A stretch of DNA of 64,000 nt from Episyrphus balteatus (GCF_945859705.1 NC_079134.1:65760437-65824436), one strand, 5' to 3'; shown: positions 39,366 to 51,919, counted from the first letter of the stretch. Notes: a model not told the origin generated them from the sequence alone. Program-made: numbers and translations.

Positions 39366-42300
39366 TGTGAAGTTGGCACCCCCAAATGCAAATTTTTTTT
39401 TCAAACCTATATGGTTCGATTGCCCAAGGTTAGCCCAGGATAGCCCAAGATTTTTTTTCGTTAGCCCACCCTTAGTTTTAAAATTATAACGGAATTATTT
39501 TTTTTCACCTCAAAAATCACAAATAAAACTTTTTTGTATTCTGTGAAAAAAATGTTGGTTTTGCACTGTGGTTCGATTGCCCAACGTTAGCCCAGGATAG
39601 CCCAACTTTTTTTTTCTTGATTGCACTGTTTTTTCAGAAGATACAACAAAAAACTTTTTTTCATATCAGAAACCGAAAAAATTTAAATTTTTTTTTCCTG
39701 TGAAAAAATCCTTAGTTTAAAACCGTGGGTTGTTTGCCCAAGGTTAGCCCAGGATAGCCCAACAATATTCAATCAAATCAAACATTTTTTTTTCAGTGTA
39801 AAATTTATCCTTTTTTCATTTTTCCTCAATTAACCATTCTAATTCCAACTAATTACATCACTTTTTTTCGTTAGCCCACCCTCAGTTTAAAAGTTATAAC
39901 AAAAAACTTTTTTCAAAGTACCAACTTCTTAAAAATCAAACATTTTTTTTTTTCAGTGTAAAATTTATCTTTTTTTCATTTTTCCTCAATTAACCATTCT
40001 AATTCCAACTAATTACATCACTTTTTTTCGTTAGCCCACCCTCAGTTTAAAAGTTATAACAAAAAACTTTTTTCAAAGTACCAACTTCTTAAAAATCAAA
40101 CATTTTTTTTTTTTTAGTGTAAAATTTATCCTTTTTTCATTTTTTCTCAATTAACCATTCTAATTCCAACTAATTACATCACTTTTTTTCGTTAGCCCAC
40201 CCTCAGTTTAAAAGTTATAACAAAAAACTTTTTTCAAAGTACCAACTTCTTAAATCAAACATTTTTTTTTTCAGTGTAAAATTTATCCTTTTTTCATTTT
40301 TCCTCAATTAACCATTCTAATTCCAACTAATTACATCACTTTTTTTCGTTAGCCCACCCTCAGTTTAAAAGTTATAACAAAAAACTTTTTTCAAAGTACC
40401 AACTTCTTAAAAATCAAACATTTTTTTTTTTCAGTGTAAAATTTATCTTTTTTTCATTTTTCCTCAATTAACCATTCTAATTCCAACTAATTACATCACT
40501 TTTTTTCGTTAGCCCACCCTCAGTTTAAAAGTTATAACAAAAAACTTTTTTCAAAGTACCAACTTCTTAAAAATCAAACATTTTTTTTTTCAGTGTAAAA
40601 TTTATCCTTTTTTCATTTTTCCTCAATTAACCATTCTAATTCCAACTAATTACATCACTTTTTTTCGTTAGCCCACCCTCAGTTTAAAAGTTATAACAAA
40701 AAACTTTTTTCAAAGTACCAACTTCTTAAAAATCAAACATTTTTTTTTTAGTGTAAAATTTATCTTTTTTTCATTTTTCCTCAATTAACCATTCTAATTC
40801 CAACTAATTACATCACTTTTTTTCGTTAGCCCACCCTCAGTTTAAAAGTTATAACAAAAAACTTTTTTCAAAGTACCAACTTCTTAAAAATCAAACATTT
40901 TTTTTTTCAGTGTAAAATTTATCCTTTTTTCATTTTTCCTCAATTAACCATTCTAATTCCAACTAATTACATCACTTTTTTTCGTTAGCCCACCCTCAGT
41001 TTAAAAGTTATAACAAAAAACTTTTTTCAAAGTACCAGCTTCTTAAAAATCAAACATTTTTTTTTCAGTGTAAAATTTATCCTTTTTTCATTTTTTCTCA
41101 ATTAACCATTCTAATTCCAACTAATTACATCACTTTTTTTCGTTAGCCCACCCTCAGTTTAAAAGTTATAACAAAAAACTTTTTTCAAAGTACCAACTTC
41201 TTAAAAATCAAACATTTTTTTTTTCAGTGTAAAATTTATCCTTTTTTCATTTTTCCTCAATTAACCATTCTAATTCCAACTAATTACATCACTTTTTTTC
41301 GTTAGCCCACCCTCAGTTTAAAAGTTATAACAAAAAACTTTTTTCAAAGTGGGTGGGCTAACAAAAAAAAGTGATGTAATTAGTTGATATTAGAATGGTT
41401 AATTGAGGAAAAATGAAAAAAGGATGAATTTTACACTGAAAAAAAAAATGTTTGATTTTTAAGAAGTTGGTACTTTGAAAAAAGTTTTTTGTTATAACTT
41501 TTAAACTGAGGGTGGGCTAACGAAAAAAAGTGATGTAATTAGTTGGAATTAGAACGGTTAATTGAGAAAAAATGAAAAAAGGATAAATTCTACACTGAAA
41601 TAAAAAAAAATGTTTGATTTTTAAGAAGTTGGTACTTTGAAAAAAGTTTTTTGTTATAATTTTTAAACTGAGGGTGGGCTAACGAAAAAAAGTGATGTAA
41701 TTAGTTGGAATTAGAATGGTTAATTGAGAAAAAATGAAAAAAAGGATAAATTTTACACTGAAAAAAAAATGTTTGATTTTTAAGAAGTTGGTACTTTGAA
41801 AAAGTTTTTTGTTATAACTTTTAAACTGAGGGTGGGCTAACGAAAAAAAGTGATGTAATTAGTTGGAATTAGAATGGTAAATTGAGGAAAAATGAAAAAA
41901 GGATAAATTTTGCACTGAAAAAAAAAAATGTTTGATTTTTAAGAAGTTGGTACTTTGAAAAAAGTTTTTTGTTATAACTTTTAAACTGAGGGTGGGCTAA
42001 CGAAAAAAAGTGATGTAATTAGTTGGAATTAGAATGGTTAATTGAGAAAAAATGAAAAAAGGATAAATTTTACACTGAAAAAAAAATGTTTGATTTTTAA
42101 GAAGTTGGTACTTTGAAAAAAGTTTTTTGTTATAACTTTTAAACTGAGGGTGGGCTAACGAAAAAAAGTGATGTAATTAGTTGGAATTAGAATGGTTAAT
42201 TGAGGAAAAATGAAAAAAGGATAAATTTTACACTGAAAAAAAAAATGTTTGATTTTTAAGAAGTTGGTACTTTGAAAAAAGTTTTTTGTTATAACTTTTA

Positions 42301-43062
42301 AACTGAGGGTGGGCTAACGAAAAAAAGTGATGTAATTAGTTGGAATTAGAATGGTTAATTGAGAAAAAATGAAAAAAGGATAAATTTTACACTGAAAAAA
42401 AAATGTTTGATTTTTAAGAAGTTGGTACTTTGAAAAAAGTTTTTTGTTATAACTTTTAAACTGAGGGTGGGCTAACGAAAAAAAGTGATGTAATTAGTTG
42501 GAATTAGAATGGTTAATTGAGGAAAAATGAAAAAAGGATGAATTTTACACTGAAAAAAAAAGGTTCACTGAGGTGTATACGTACTTTTTTTTTTTGGTGT
42601 GGTGAATAAAAACTAATTCTTCTATAATTTTTAAACTAAGCTTACGATAGCAAAAATAAAAGTTGGGCTATCCTGGGCTAACCTTGGGCAAACAAACCAC
42701 GGTTTTAAACTAAGGATTTTTTCACAGGAAAAAAAATTTAAATTTTTTCGGTTTCTGATATGAAAAAAAGTTTTTTGTTGTATCTTCTGAAAAAACAGTG
42801 CAATCAAGAAAAAAAAAAGTTGGGCTATCCTGGGCTAACGTTGGGCAATCGAACCACAGTGCAAAACCAACAATTTTTTCACAGAATAAAACAAAAGTTT
42901 TTTTTTGTGATTTTTGAGATGAAAAAAAATAATTCCGTTATAATTTTAAAACTAAGGGTGGGCTAACGAAAAAAAAACCTTGGGCTATCCTGGGCTAACC
43001 TTGGGCAATCGAACCATATAGGTTTGAAAAAAAAATTTGCATTTGGGGGTGCCAACTTCACA
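39366..43062. mobile_element. Foldback-like element with tandem-repeat arms
   Basis: Ends TGTGAAGTTGGCACCCCC and its mirror, with TA on both sides. Outer arms (about 39366-39800, 42600-43062) are inverted copies bearing ggttagcccaggatagccc. Inner arms are tandem ~159-bp units: ten on the left (marker cgttagcccacc at 39869, 40029, 40190, 40347, 40507, 40666, 40824, 40983, 41141, 41300) and eight inverted on the right (41351 to 42465). The axis is near 41345. This build is that of foldback elements; the TA duplication would fit a Tc1/mariner-type origin. No transposase. Confidence 0.85.
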
Positions 43063-43334
43063 TAGCCTTTATACTAGAACAGGGTTCGAACCTCGGTCAT
43101 GAAGTTTTGGAGCAAATTTAAAAAAAAGTGGAGCTAATACAAAATTTACGGAGTAGATTTGGAACAAAACAAAAATCTTTAATTTTCATGAAATTAAAGT
43201 CTTAAATTAAATTCAATTTGATTCATAAAAAAGAATTATTTTTTGACTGGTGTGTATAGTGCGGGGGAGGGGATATGGAGAGAAAATGTAACGCTTCGTT
43301 ATACACCCCCCTTTCTTAGGGAGACGAGAACAAT
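43063..43334. other. AT-rich spacer
   Basis: No gene. Includes gggttcgaacct at 43082-43093, a B-box-like string without a matching A box. Confidence 0.3.
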
Positions 43335-43595
43335 CAAATAATAATTCACCAACACAAAAACCAAAATAGGGTAAGAACAACAACATGACATAATTTATAA
43401 AATTGGGTGCAGTGGCAAGGAGGGGGAGTCGTGCAATCTGATCTACATTTTTATTTTTTATTTTAACTTTTATTTATTAAATGTCAATAATTTATAGTTT
43501 TATTTAAGAAAATTCAAAAGTTTTTAATTTTATTAATCATCTGTCAACTAATAAATTTAACAAAATAATATTTTCATGTAAGTTTAAACAAAAAT
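43335..43595 (+). repeat. Second copy of the PLE 3' region
   Basis: Matches about 37250-37505: caccaacacaaaaaccaaaa, gggtgcagtggcaagga, the same jump from endonuclease coding to AT-rich sequence, and the following UTR. It stops at gtttaaacaa, before the hammerhead-like core. Confidence 0.85.
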
Positions 43596-43629
43596 TCAAA
43601 TAATTGGTCAAATTATAATTTGATAGTTC

Positions 43630-45042
43630 AAAAAACCGACAGAGGGCTCTAATGTCTACTAAAGATAATTCGAGTATGCTGAACACGATGGCTTACTCAG
43701 TTTTTCTGGATTAGGTCAAATAAGAAAGATTTTTGCGTTTGAAATTTTGTTTGCACATGCCAAAAATGAGGGTATAAAACACCATATATTTTCCAATTCT
43801 TGATTTTGTATCGATGTAAAATGATGGAAAATCTATTTTTTGGAAGGATTATACGTAAAAGAAGTTATTTGAAAAAAAAAAAAAAATCTGTCGAATGACA
43901 TTTTAAATCATTATTTTATGGCAAAAAGCGTCGACTTTTTTTTCCCTTTTATTAAATTTTTTAACTATAAAGGTACAAATTTATACGAAAATCAAAAATT
44001 TTTTTGTACACACCTTTTATGTGTTAGTACTCTGGAATATTATACATATGTAGATGTAGATATTTTTACAAAATCAGGCATGGTATCAATATTTTTATTT
44101 AAATTTTTTTTAAGTTCAAAAACTATTTTTTTTCTTAAGGTTCAATCCTTTGGGATTCACTCTTTCACAAAAAAACACTCTTGAATATCCAACTTTCATT
44201 ATAAAAAAGAATAAGTTAAAAACTTTAACTATCTCACTGTTAAAATTGCAACTTACTTTTAACATAAACTGTAATGATTTGTTGAAAAATCACAAAAGTT
44301 GCCGTAACTTTTTCGGAGTTTCAAAAAAACTTGAAAAAAGGGGCTTTTGGTACGATCGGCCATGTCTGAAAGTATAGACATGGCCGATCGTACCAAAAGC
44401 CCCTTTTTTCATATTGCAAGTTTTGCCAGTTTTATTTTTTGTCATACAACATAGTAAGAAAACGATTTTGCCCCCACTTCCCCTACATATGTATTGTATT
44501 AAAACATTTTGTAATTTTTTTATTTTATAAACTAAAAATTTGAGAAAAAAATATGGTTTTACTGCTACTTTTTTACTCTTAAGCTTAACCAATATTGTAG
44601 GTAGGTAGGTAGGTTCTACCTATTCGTAATTGTAAACAAAGCCATATTCTATCTCGAAACACAAGATCAAATCGTTGCCACCGAGTGCTGCATTTTAATT
44701 TAAGTTAAACGAAAAATACAAGAAAAATTGAAGAAAAATCTACGTTTTTTTACCATAAAATAATGATTTCAAATGTCATTCGACAGATTTTTTTTCGATA
44801 ACTTCTTTTACAAATAATACTTCTCAAAAAATAGATTTTCCGTCATTTTACATCGATACAAAATTAAAAATTGGAAAATATATGGTGTGTTTTATACCCT
44901 CATTTTTGGCATGTGCAAACGAAATTTCAAACGCAAAAATCTTTCTTATTTGACCTAATCCAGAAAAACTGAGTACGCCATCGTGTTCAGCATACTCGAA
45001 TTATCTTTAGTAGACATGAGAGCCCTCTGTCGGAAAAAAAAG
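43630..45042. mobile_element. 1.4-kb palindromic element
   Basis: Left aaaccgacagagggctctaa mirrors right gagccctctgtcggaaaa; arms stay mirrored through gtttgcacatgccaaaaatg and atcgatg blocks toward the centre near 44374. No coding of known type. Confidence 0.75.
44340..44407. repeat. Perfect 30-bp hairpin at the palindrome axis
   Basis: aggggcttttggtacgatcg and following bases up to catgtct face their exact complement across an 8-base loop (gaaagtat). Unlike the arms around it, this core has no visible mutations. Confidence 0.85.
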
Positions 45043-45069
45043 TTCCATTTTCGAACACAGTGTTATCAT

Positions 45070-45557
45070 TAATTCAATCTAAAGTGTCTATAAAAATATC
45101 ATCATCATAGGGTGTTTTTTTTGATTGAAAACAAAAATGGTGGGTCACCCTAATGAAATTTGGTGAAAACATTGAATTTGGGATAGGTAGAAAGTAAGAC
45201 TAAAGAGTTTTAATAAAAAAAAAATAGGTGAAAGGGTGTTTTTTTTTCGAAGAGACAGTAAAATATGTAATTGGTCCCAAAAAGCCAATGATTCGGGTAA
45301 AACGTCTAAGAACTTAAATATAAACGTTCAATTTGTTATCCAAACCAAAAATAAAAGGAATTATTAGCTTTTTGGGACCAATTACAGATTTTACTGTCTC
45401 TTCGAAAAAAAAAAACACCCTTTCACCTAATTTTTTTTACTAAAACTCTTTATTCTTACTTTCTATCCCAAATTCAATGTTTTCACCAAATTTCATAAGG
45501 ATGACCCATCATTTGTTTTCACTCCAAAAAAACACCCTATGATGATGATATTTTTAT
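45070..45557. repeat. Palindromic module of the ~1.1-kb repeat family
   Basis: aatctaaagtgtctataaaa at 45077-45096 mirrors tttttata + gacactttagatt split by the element at 45559. Inner arms mirror atgatgatagggtgttttt and gtgaaagggtgttttt. This shares the acaccctttcacc motif with the repeats on either side. Confidence 0.6.
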
Positions 45558-45558
45558 A

Positions 45559-46634
45559 CAGGGTGTCCCAAAAGTAATGGATCAAACGAAATATGCTGAT
45601 AGGCCAACTTTACGGCTCTCAGAATTTGGTAACTTGTTCATCCCAAATCCTTCCGGTTTTCGATTTAATGCAGTTTTTGTGAAATTTCGAAAAATCCCGA
45701 CTTTGCAACAGTATTTTGCTTCCTCCGCTCATAATTAATTTTTGTTTTTTACAATTCTTTCACTAAAACATTGCCTAATAATAAGAAATAATTAATTAAT
45801 CAAAATATTTTTCATTTCATACGCCAATTTGCTGCAAATTAATTAACAGTTGCATGTTTTATAAAAACTTAATTTCTTTCTTTTATTTCAGAGCAACACC
45901 CTGAAAAAAATTTGTATGGTATGGCACTGGTTTATTATTTTGAAAACTTTTCGTGTTATTGCAGTTTTCAAAAATGTATAAAAATTTCCAAAGTTGAAAT
46001 TAGAACGAAAGATATTACAATTTGAATGCAAAAAAATAGACGTTTTCAAAGGAAAATAACAAACAAAAATCGAGGCTTTTGTTCAAAAAGAAATAAACAA
46101 ACAACAGTCGAGAAAATGTGTTTATTTTTCTTTGTTATTTTTCTCTGAAAAGCCCTGTTTTGTTGCTTTTAAATTGTAATATCTTCAGTTCTAACTTCAG
46201 CTTTGGAAACTTTTACACATTTTTGAAAACTGCAATAACACAAAAGTTTTCAAAATAATAAACCAGTGCCATACCATACAAATTTTTTTCAGGGTGTTGC
46301 TCTGAAATAAAAGAAAGAAATTGAGTTTTTATAAAACATGCAACTGTTAATTAATTTGCAGCAAATTGGCGTATGAAATGAAAAATATTTTGATTAATTA
46401 ATTATTTCTTATTATTAGGCAATGTTTTAGTGAAAGAATTGTAAAAATCAAAAATTAATTATGAGCGGAGGAAGCAAAATACTGTTGCAAAGTCGGGATT
46501 TTTCTAAATTTCACAAAAACTGCATTAAATCGAAAACCGGAAGGATTTGGGATGAACAAGTTACCAAATTCTGAGAGCCCTAAAGTCGGCCTATCAGCAT
46601 ATTTCGTCTGATCCATTACTTTTGGGACACCCTG
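45559..46634. mobile_element. Palindromic TIR element CAGGGTGTCCC, TSD TA
   Basis: CAGGGTGTCCCAAAAGTAAT at the left, its mirror at the right, TA on both sides (45557-45558, 46635-46636). Arms are mirrored over about 500 bp each (ctgatnggcc, catcccaaatccttccgg, ggcactggtttatta). TIR style and TA fit Tc1/mariner MITEs. No transposase. Confidence 0.85.
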
Positions 46635-46636
46635 TA

Positions 46637-47655
46637 GACACTTTAGATTCTTGTTTCTTATCTTAAAAGTAACATAATTGCTGAGTTTCAATAAGATACC
46701 ACTAATATTACTCTAGTATTACACACTTTTTCAAATATACCCACATTTTATCTACATCTAAAAAAAACACCCTTTCGGATGAAAAAACATTTATAGTTTT
46801 ACTTTATTCGTAATTCCCACGGAAAAGATAACATTTTTAATAAATTTCGTAAGGGTGACTTTTATACCATTGATTTTATCAGGCTTATCGCGGATTTTCC
46901 CTATTTCCCAAAAAAAAAACACCCTTTAACCTAAAATATTTTTATAGACAACTTAGATTCTTGGTTTCTGTTACAAATCAAACATTTGTACAAATTTTCA
47001 TTGGTGTAACAATTTTTTAACAGTTTTTGTGGTACTAATTCCGAATTTCACCATATCTTTAAAAAAAACACCCTTTCACTCAAGATAGTTTTGTACCCTT
47101 TATAGATTCTTAATTCTTATACCAAACAAAACTTTTTCACCAAAATTAATAAAAATATAAGTCAGCTGTTAAGATAAATTTCTCACACACAACTCAACCC
47201 ACCAAAAAAACATCCTCTCACCAAAAATATTTTTTAAAACTTTATGAATCCTTTGTTCCTGCTTTATCTTAAACCTTCATCCCGAATTTTGTCAGTGTAT
47301 CATGTTTTTCACATGGGTTTCGGTTATATTTTACCTGTTGAAGTCAAAAAACAAGCACCCTTTTTTTTAATCGGTAATAACTTTTCTTGGAGCAATCGTA
47401 TTCACTTTATTTTTATTTCATTAGATTCAACCTCAAAAAATACATGTGTCATATGATGATATTCGACAAACAATTTTGTTCAGTATATTTTTGACCTTCA
47501 CTCCCTCCCTCTTGTCCGCGACCCTTCCACCCAACTTTTTTTATAGACTTTTTTGTCCTTGGTTCTTATCCCAAAAGCAAATTTTTTGCCAAGTTTCATG
47601 AGTGTAACAATTTTTTTTGTATTTCTTGATTTTATGTACTATTTTACCTGTACTA
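46637..47655. repeat. ~1.1-kb repeat, copy 2
   Basis: Direct-orientation partner of 37641-38790; lacks the 107-bp MITE at 37969. Small indels only. Confidence 0.75.
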
Positions 47656-48067
47656 AAAGTTTATTTAGCTTTTTGCTCCGTTCGAGCCAGGTAAATTATT
47701 TATAGCTCTTTCATCCTCTTTAGGAGGCTGTGTATTAAGGACTTAATTAATTCCCCCTCACTTTAAGGCTGTGGCTATTTCTAAAGAGCTTATTAGGTAG
47801 CACTCTATTCACCCTCACTACCCAAGTAACAGTTTTACTTGCATAAGGTTTATTTTGTTCGACTCGACAAGCTATAGTTTGTATACGTTTAGTTTAAGGC
47901 TTACTTACGCAAGTCAACCATTTTGGATAAAAAGGAGGTCTCCTTAAGGCTATCTAGATGTGTTTAGAAGAAGTCTTGAAAATATAAGTTAAAGAAGACC
48001 TTTATAAGACCTGTTTGAACCGTTCTAAAGAAGCCCTTTATTTTCAAGTGACAGAAGGCTTTTTTAA
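47656..48067. other. Spacer, nothing recognised
   Basis: Mixed composition without frames or clear repeats; short ggctta and aagaagcc variants recur near 47900-48060 and again at 49182-49215 (aagacctgttt), suggesting that the next element split a degraded repeat. Confidence 0.3.
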
Positions 48068-49181
48068 CCCTTCAAGCAAACGAGTCCGACCTCGGTCCGA
48101 ATCCGCTCCGCCTGAGTCCGACCTCGACTACGAAACGGGTCCCCCGTCGCACACAGGCGGATTTCTTTAAATTTATGGCCAAAACTAATAAATCACTTTT
48201 CTGGGTAAAAACAAAGTAAGGAACTGCTCAGTACAACATAATTTATTCATAAAAAACAATTATTTTCAACTAAAAAACAAGAGGTAAACATTATTCCATT
48301 ATTTTTTTGTATAAACATACATTATCTAATAAATACTTCAATTCTTTGGGATATTCGTTTGATTTTGGATTTTTTTTTTGTATATTTTCTTAAAATATCT
48401 GTTACATATGGATCCGTCTTAAGTTTTTACGGTATATAACCACATTTTCAGAAGATAAACCTTGAAATAATACAAAAAGTAAACTTAAAATCAAAATTAA
48501 AATTAATGAAATTTGTTTTTTTGTCATATTCAAATCAAATCAATGTGTATAATTCGCAGAGTAGCGCTTTGTAGCAGCTTAATTTGGCATATATATAAAG
48601 CTTATATGTGTACAATTTATATAAGTCTAACAACATAGTTCGATGTTACTGGATCTGATACTTTTAAGTGTTATGAAATGGTTTTCTTTTAAGGCTCTGC
48701 GAACAAATACGTTTTTTTCTTTTTTTTTATTAAACACTTGAGAAATTAACACAAACTTCACTGAAAACACATAGACAAATATCCCCAGGTGCATAATCCA
48801 TGATTCAAAATAGGTCAAACACTTTCCCGGCTTAATATTTGGAATTAAAAAGCACAACAAGGAATAAACCGTTTCCATTTTTAACAATTTAAATATGAGT
48901 TAAAAATTTTATGCAAATCATCGTTGGGTGTAACAGGCCAATGACATTAGAAAAATATGCCACGTCGACCGTCATGGCTTACTTTATTTTTGTGGTTTTG
49001 GCCAGGAATTTTGGGAAATCTGCCTGTGTGCGTCGGCTCAAATTAGTATGGAAATTATAATCACCGCAGAGCCGATTTTATATGTATTATTTTTTTCACC
49101 ACGATTTCTCCTTCGACTTTGTGTTCATACACAAAAAGTGTCGGAGTGTCTTTTCTGAACTCAGTTTTCTTGCTTGAAGGG
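48068..49181. mobile_element. TIR element CCCTTCAAGCAAA, long copy
   Basis: Left CCCTTCAAGCAAACGAGTCC, right mirrored TTGCTTGAAGGG. The first ~100 and last ~170 bases match, in inverted order, the shorter element at 51641-51919. The ~800-bp AT-rich interior is not shared and may be another insertion. Confidence 0.65.
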
Positions 49182-49408
49182 AAGACCTGTTTCAAGAGGT
49201 TCTTGTAGGTATGAAATGTTTTCATCTCGTAAGTATGCAATATTTTTCACCTGAAAGTATGCAAAGTTTTTATCCTGCAGATATGCGATGTTTGTAACGC
49301 ATTAGATAAAAAACATTGTATTTTAATGTGAGGTTTCAATTAGCTCCCTTTTTTCCACTCATCTTCAATATTCGAGCATGGTCTACTGGTAAGGTCATCG
49401 ACAAACTC
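49182..49408. other. Spacer with atgcaat-type strings
   Basis: Three loose repeats of (a)agtatgcaa.(t)gttttt between 49230 and 49300; no gene. Confidence 0.3.
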
Positions 49409-49416
49409 CCCAAAAC

Positions 49417-50295
49417 TAGAGCTGTGTCAATCGTGATTGATTCGGTCTTTTTGACCCGTTCACCGAAAATTCTGAGTGATTGCAATCACTATAAACCAAA
49501 TCAATCAATCGTTATATCAATCTCGTTCATAAAATAAGAAATTACGAAGTAGAAAAGTGCGTTTCGTTCATCCAAATCGTTTACAATTAAAAACCACGAA
49601 GTGGAAAAGAACGTTTCGTTCATCCAAATCGTTCACAATCAAAAACCACGGAGTGGAAAAGAACGTTTCGTTCATCCAAATCGTTTACAATCAAAAACAA
49701 CGAAGTGGAAAAGAACGTTTTGTTCATCCAAATCGTTCACAATCAAAAATCATCTTAAAAAATCTCTCAGAACTCGGATTTCGTTCATTCTATTTTCCAT
49801 TCATTCTCAATCATCATTTCGATTCCATGCATACAACTGATACAAGTTTATATAAGCAGGTTCAGAGTTTGAATTGAATCGGATTCGATTGGGAATTTCT
49901 ATCGAATATCTGACCTTGACTTCTTTTTATTTTTGATGTATCTATTTCGACGTTTTGAACTTGGTGGAGACATAATGCCTTACTGATAATCAAAGTTGCC
50001 ATTAAAATTTTCCAAAAATATATTTTCAAAAAAAAGCGGAGATAATTAAATTTTTAAAAAACTCTCATAGAAAATATAAACGAAAAATTGTTTTATATGG
50101 TTGCATTGAAATGTTAATATGTAAGGTTATATGCCATTTCTTGTTTCTTCTCTCATTTTTCAGAACGAAATGAGTGAAAAAGAAATGGTTTCGAATAAAT
50201 GAACGAAAGAACGATTGATAGAAAAGACCGAATCTTTGGTGAAATCAATCTTTGAACGATTCGATCTTTTGAAATGAACGATTTGCCCAGCTCTA
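49417..50295. mobile_element. hAT-type MITE with perfect 8-bp TSD CCCAAAAC
   Basis: TAGAGCTGTGTCAATCG at the left, CGATTTGCCCAGCTCTA at the right. CCCAAAAC is duplicated at 49409-49416 and 50296-50303. Subterminal ttcggtcttttt and gaaaagaccgaatc are mirrored. No transposase; contains a minisatellite. Confidence 0.88.
49548..49750. repeat. ~54-bp minisatellite inside the hAT MITE
   Basis: About four copies of a unit containing cgaagtggaaaa, acgtttcgttcatccaaatc and gttnacaatnaaaa. Expansion within a MITE. Confidence 0.8.
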
Positions 50296-50303
50296 CCCAA
50301 AAC

Positions 50304-51009
50304 CCTTTTGTGTACAGTGTTGTCTGTAAATATATGTGAAAGCCACCACGTTGGTTAATGACGTTAACACGCACACATTTATAGATTCACCACATTCACC
50401 ACACATCGAACACGAACGCAACGATAGATTCAAGACATTCACCACACCTCGCAGCTTGTAGGCAAACGTCATTAGACCGCTCAGTTTCCAGTCTTGATAT
50501 AGTTTGTTTGTGCTGGCTTGGTACGCAGAGGTACGTGGGATCGATTCCTGGTCGGACCATGTGAAAATAAAAAATGTGTTCTTTTTCAATTAAAATAATA
50601 TTCTCATCATTTCAGAACAACAGAAAAAGCAGTGGAATTTCCAAAAAAGGAGAAAAACAAAATAGAAAATGAAAAAAAAAGAGTAAAAATAAAATAAAAA
50701 TAATGAAATAAAATTCAATAAATTCTTTTTTTTATGCATAAATTCAACATTTTATAACAACTTCAATTTACTAAACATCACAGAAAATCTCTTCTGGTTT
50801 TAAAAATAGAATCAGAAGCAGAATCGCTCACACATTCAAGGATTTAAATGTCAGATGTCACACTTGACCAAAAAACAAAAACAAATGAAATTTGGCGCGA
50901 ATACACATATATGTGACACATTTCAAACTCAACCAATACATTTGGACCAAACTCCAGATTCTTCGGAATAAATAAAAAAAACTGTTCAATTGGGATTCCG
51001 GATCGAAGA
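50304..51009. other. Non-coding region, degraded repeats
   Basis: Contains twice-repeated cattcaccacac (near 50390 and 50438) and a ggatcgattcc string at 50538-50548 followed by A/T-rich tail. 50800-51010 shows strings like those at 12575-12710. No gene. Confidence 0.35.
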
Positions 51010-51235
51010 AGAATTCCGGATTGCCAATTAAAACCGCCATAAGTCTGTTTGCAATTATTTTTTCAAATAATTTGGAGAGAACTGAAAGAAGCGATATCGG
51101 ACGGTAGCTTTCGATTGATTTTGGGTTTGCGTTTGGTTTAGGTATCGGAATCAAATTAGCTTTTTTCCACTCATGCGGAATCGATCCGTTTTGGATGATG
51201 TTGTTGTATAAATTGACCATCAGTCGGCATCTTTT
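51010..51235 (-). pseudogene. LINE reverse transcriptase fragment (fingers)
   Basis: Minus strand reads LYNNIIQNGSIPHEWKKANL, IPIPKPNANPKSIESYRPIS and LLSVLSKLFEKIIANRL: the segment just before the catalytic palm in Jockey/I-type enzymes. Only about 75 codons remain, without the active site. Confidence 0.75.
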
Positions 51236-51247
51236 TTAGCATATTGA

Positions 51248-51268
51248 AACGATGAATTACTGAACTAC
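51248..51268 (+). repeat. 21-bp match to the Gypsy LTR start
   Basis: aacgatgaattactgaacta plus one base is identical to 18603-18623 near the beginning of the 5' LTR. It lies 20 bases from a MITE insertion. It may be a relic of an LTR; similarity ends abruptly on both sides. Confidence 0.4.
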
Positions 51269-51289
51269 GTTTTTCTTTTTCATTCTTAA

Positions 51290-51579
51290 GGCCGTGTGAG
51301 AATTGCGTTAAATAGTTAACACCGTTTAAAATTTTTGACACTATTGAGGTGAACAAAAAAATGTATTGTTTAAAATTTTGTTTGCCTTTTTTCTGCCATG
51401 ATACTCCTTTTTAATAAAAAAAAAAAACAAAACAAAACCATTTGCAAAAAAAAATTAACTCAAATTTTATCAGGTCCCAGAGCGCAATAAATTTTTAACA
51501 GCTGAAAATTTTTTATTCACCTCAATATTGTCAAAAATTTAACACGAACTTAACTATTTAACGCAATTCACACACGGCC
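51290..51579. mobile_element. Hairpin MITE GGCCGTGTG, Harbinger-type TSD TAA
   Basis: GGCCGTGTGAGAATTGCGTT and its mirror, TAA at 51287-51289 and 51580-51582. Mirrored aactatttaacgc and attgaggtgaa blocks. No coding. Confidence 0.85.
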
Positions 51580-51640
51580 TAAGAGTATCATAGTTCTCGC
51601 TCACGAACTAAAAATTTTCTTTGACGTTTGTCATTACTAA

Positions 51641-51919
51641 CCCTTCAAGCAAAAAAACGGAGTTCAGAAAAGACACTCCGACCCCCGACGGAGAAAAGCG
51701 GGGTAACACTCACACGCTTGCAACTTTTTGTGTATGAATACAAAGTCGAAGGAGAAATCATGGTGAAAAAACCAATACATACAAAATCGGCTCCGCGGTG
51801 ATTATAATTTCCATACTAATTTGAGCCGCCTTCGGACCCGTTTCTGAGCCGAAGTCGGACTCAGCTCCGCCCAAGGGGGAGCGGATTCGGACCGAGGTCG
51901 GACTTGTTTGCTTGAAGGG
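51641..51919. mobile_element. TIR element CCCTTCAAGC, short copy
   Basis: Ends CCCTTCAAGC and GCTTGAAGGG. Flanks attactaa (51633-51640) and aatactaa (51920-51927) agree at seven of eight bases, suggesting an 8-bp duplication. Interior is GC-rich (gtcggactcagctccgccc). Confidence 0.75.

Noticed and set aside
39840..42560. Regular repeats considered as a CRISPR array
   Set aside because: The units are contiguous 159-bp tandem copies without unique spacers, in inverted blocks, in eukaryotic DNA.
48105..48145. Hammerhead candidate: ctgagtccgacc...acgaaacg
   Set aside because: The core would need CUGANGA; the sequence has CTGAGTC, and no stem I or III is evident.
50538..50548. tRNA gene or SINE from the B-box-like ggatcgattcc
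   Set aside because: No A box at tRNA spacing and no cloverleaf pairing.
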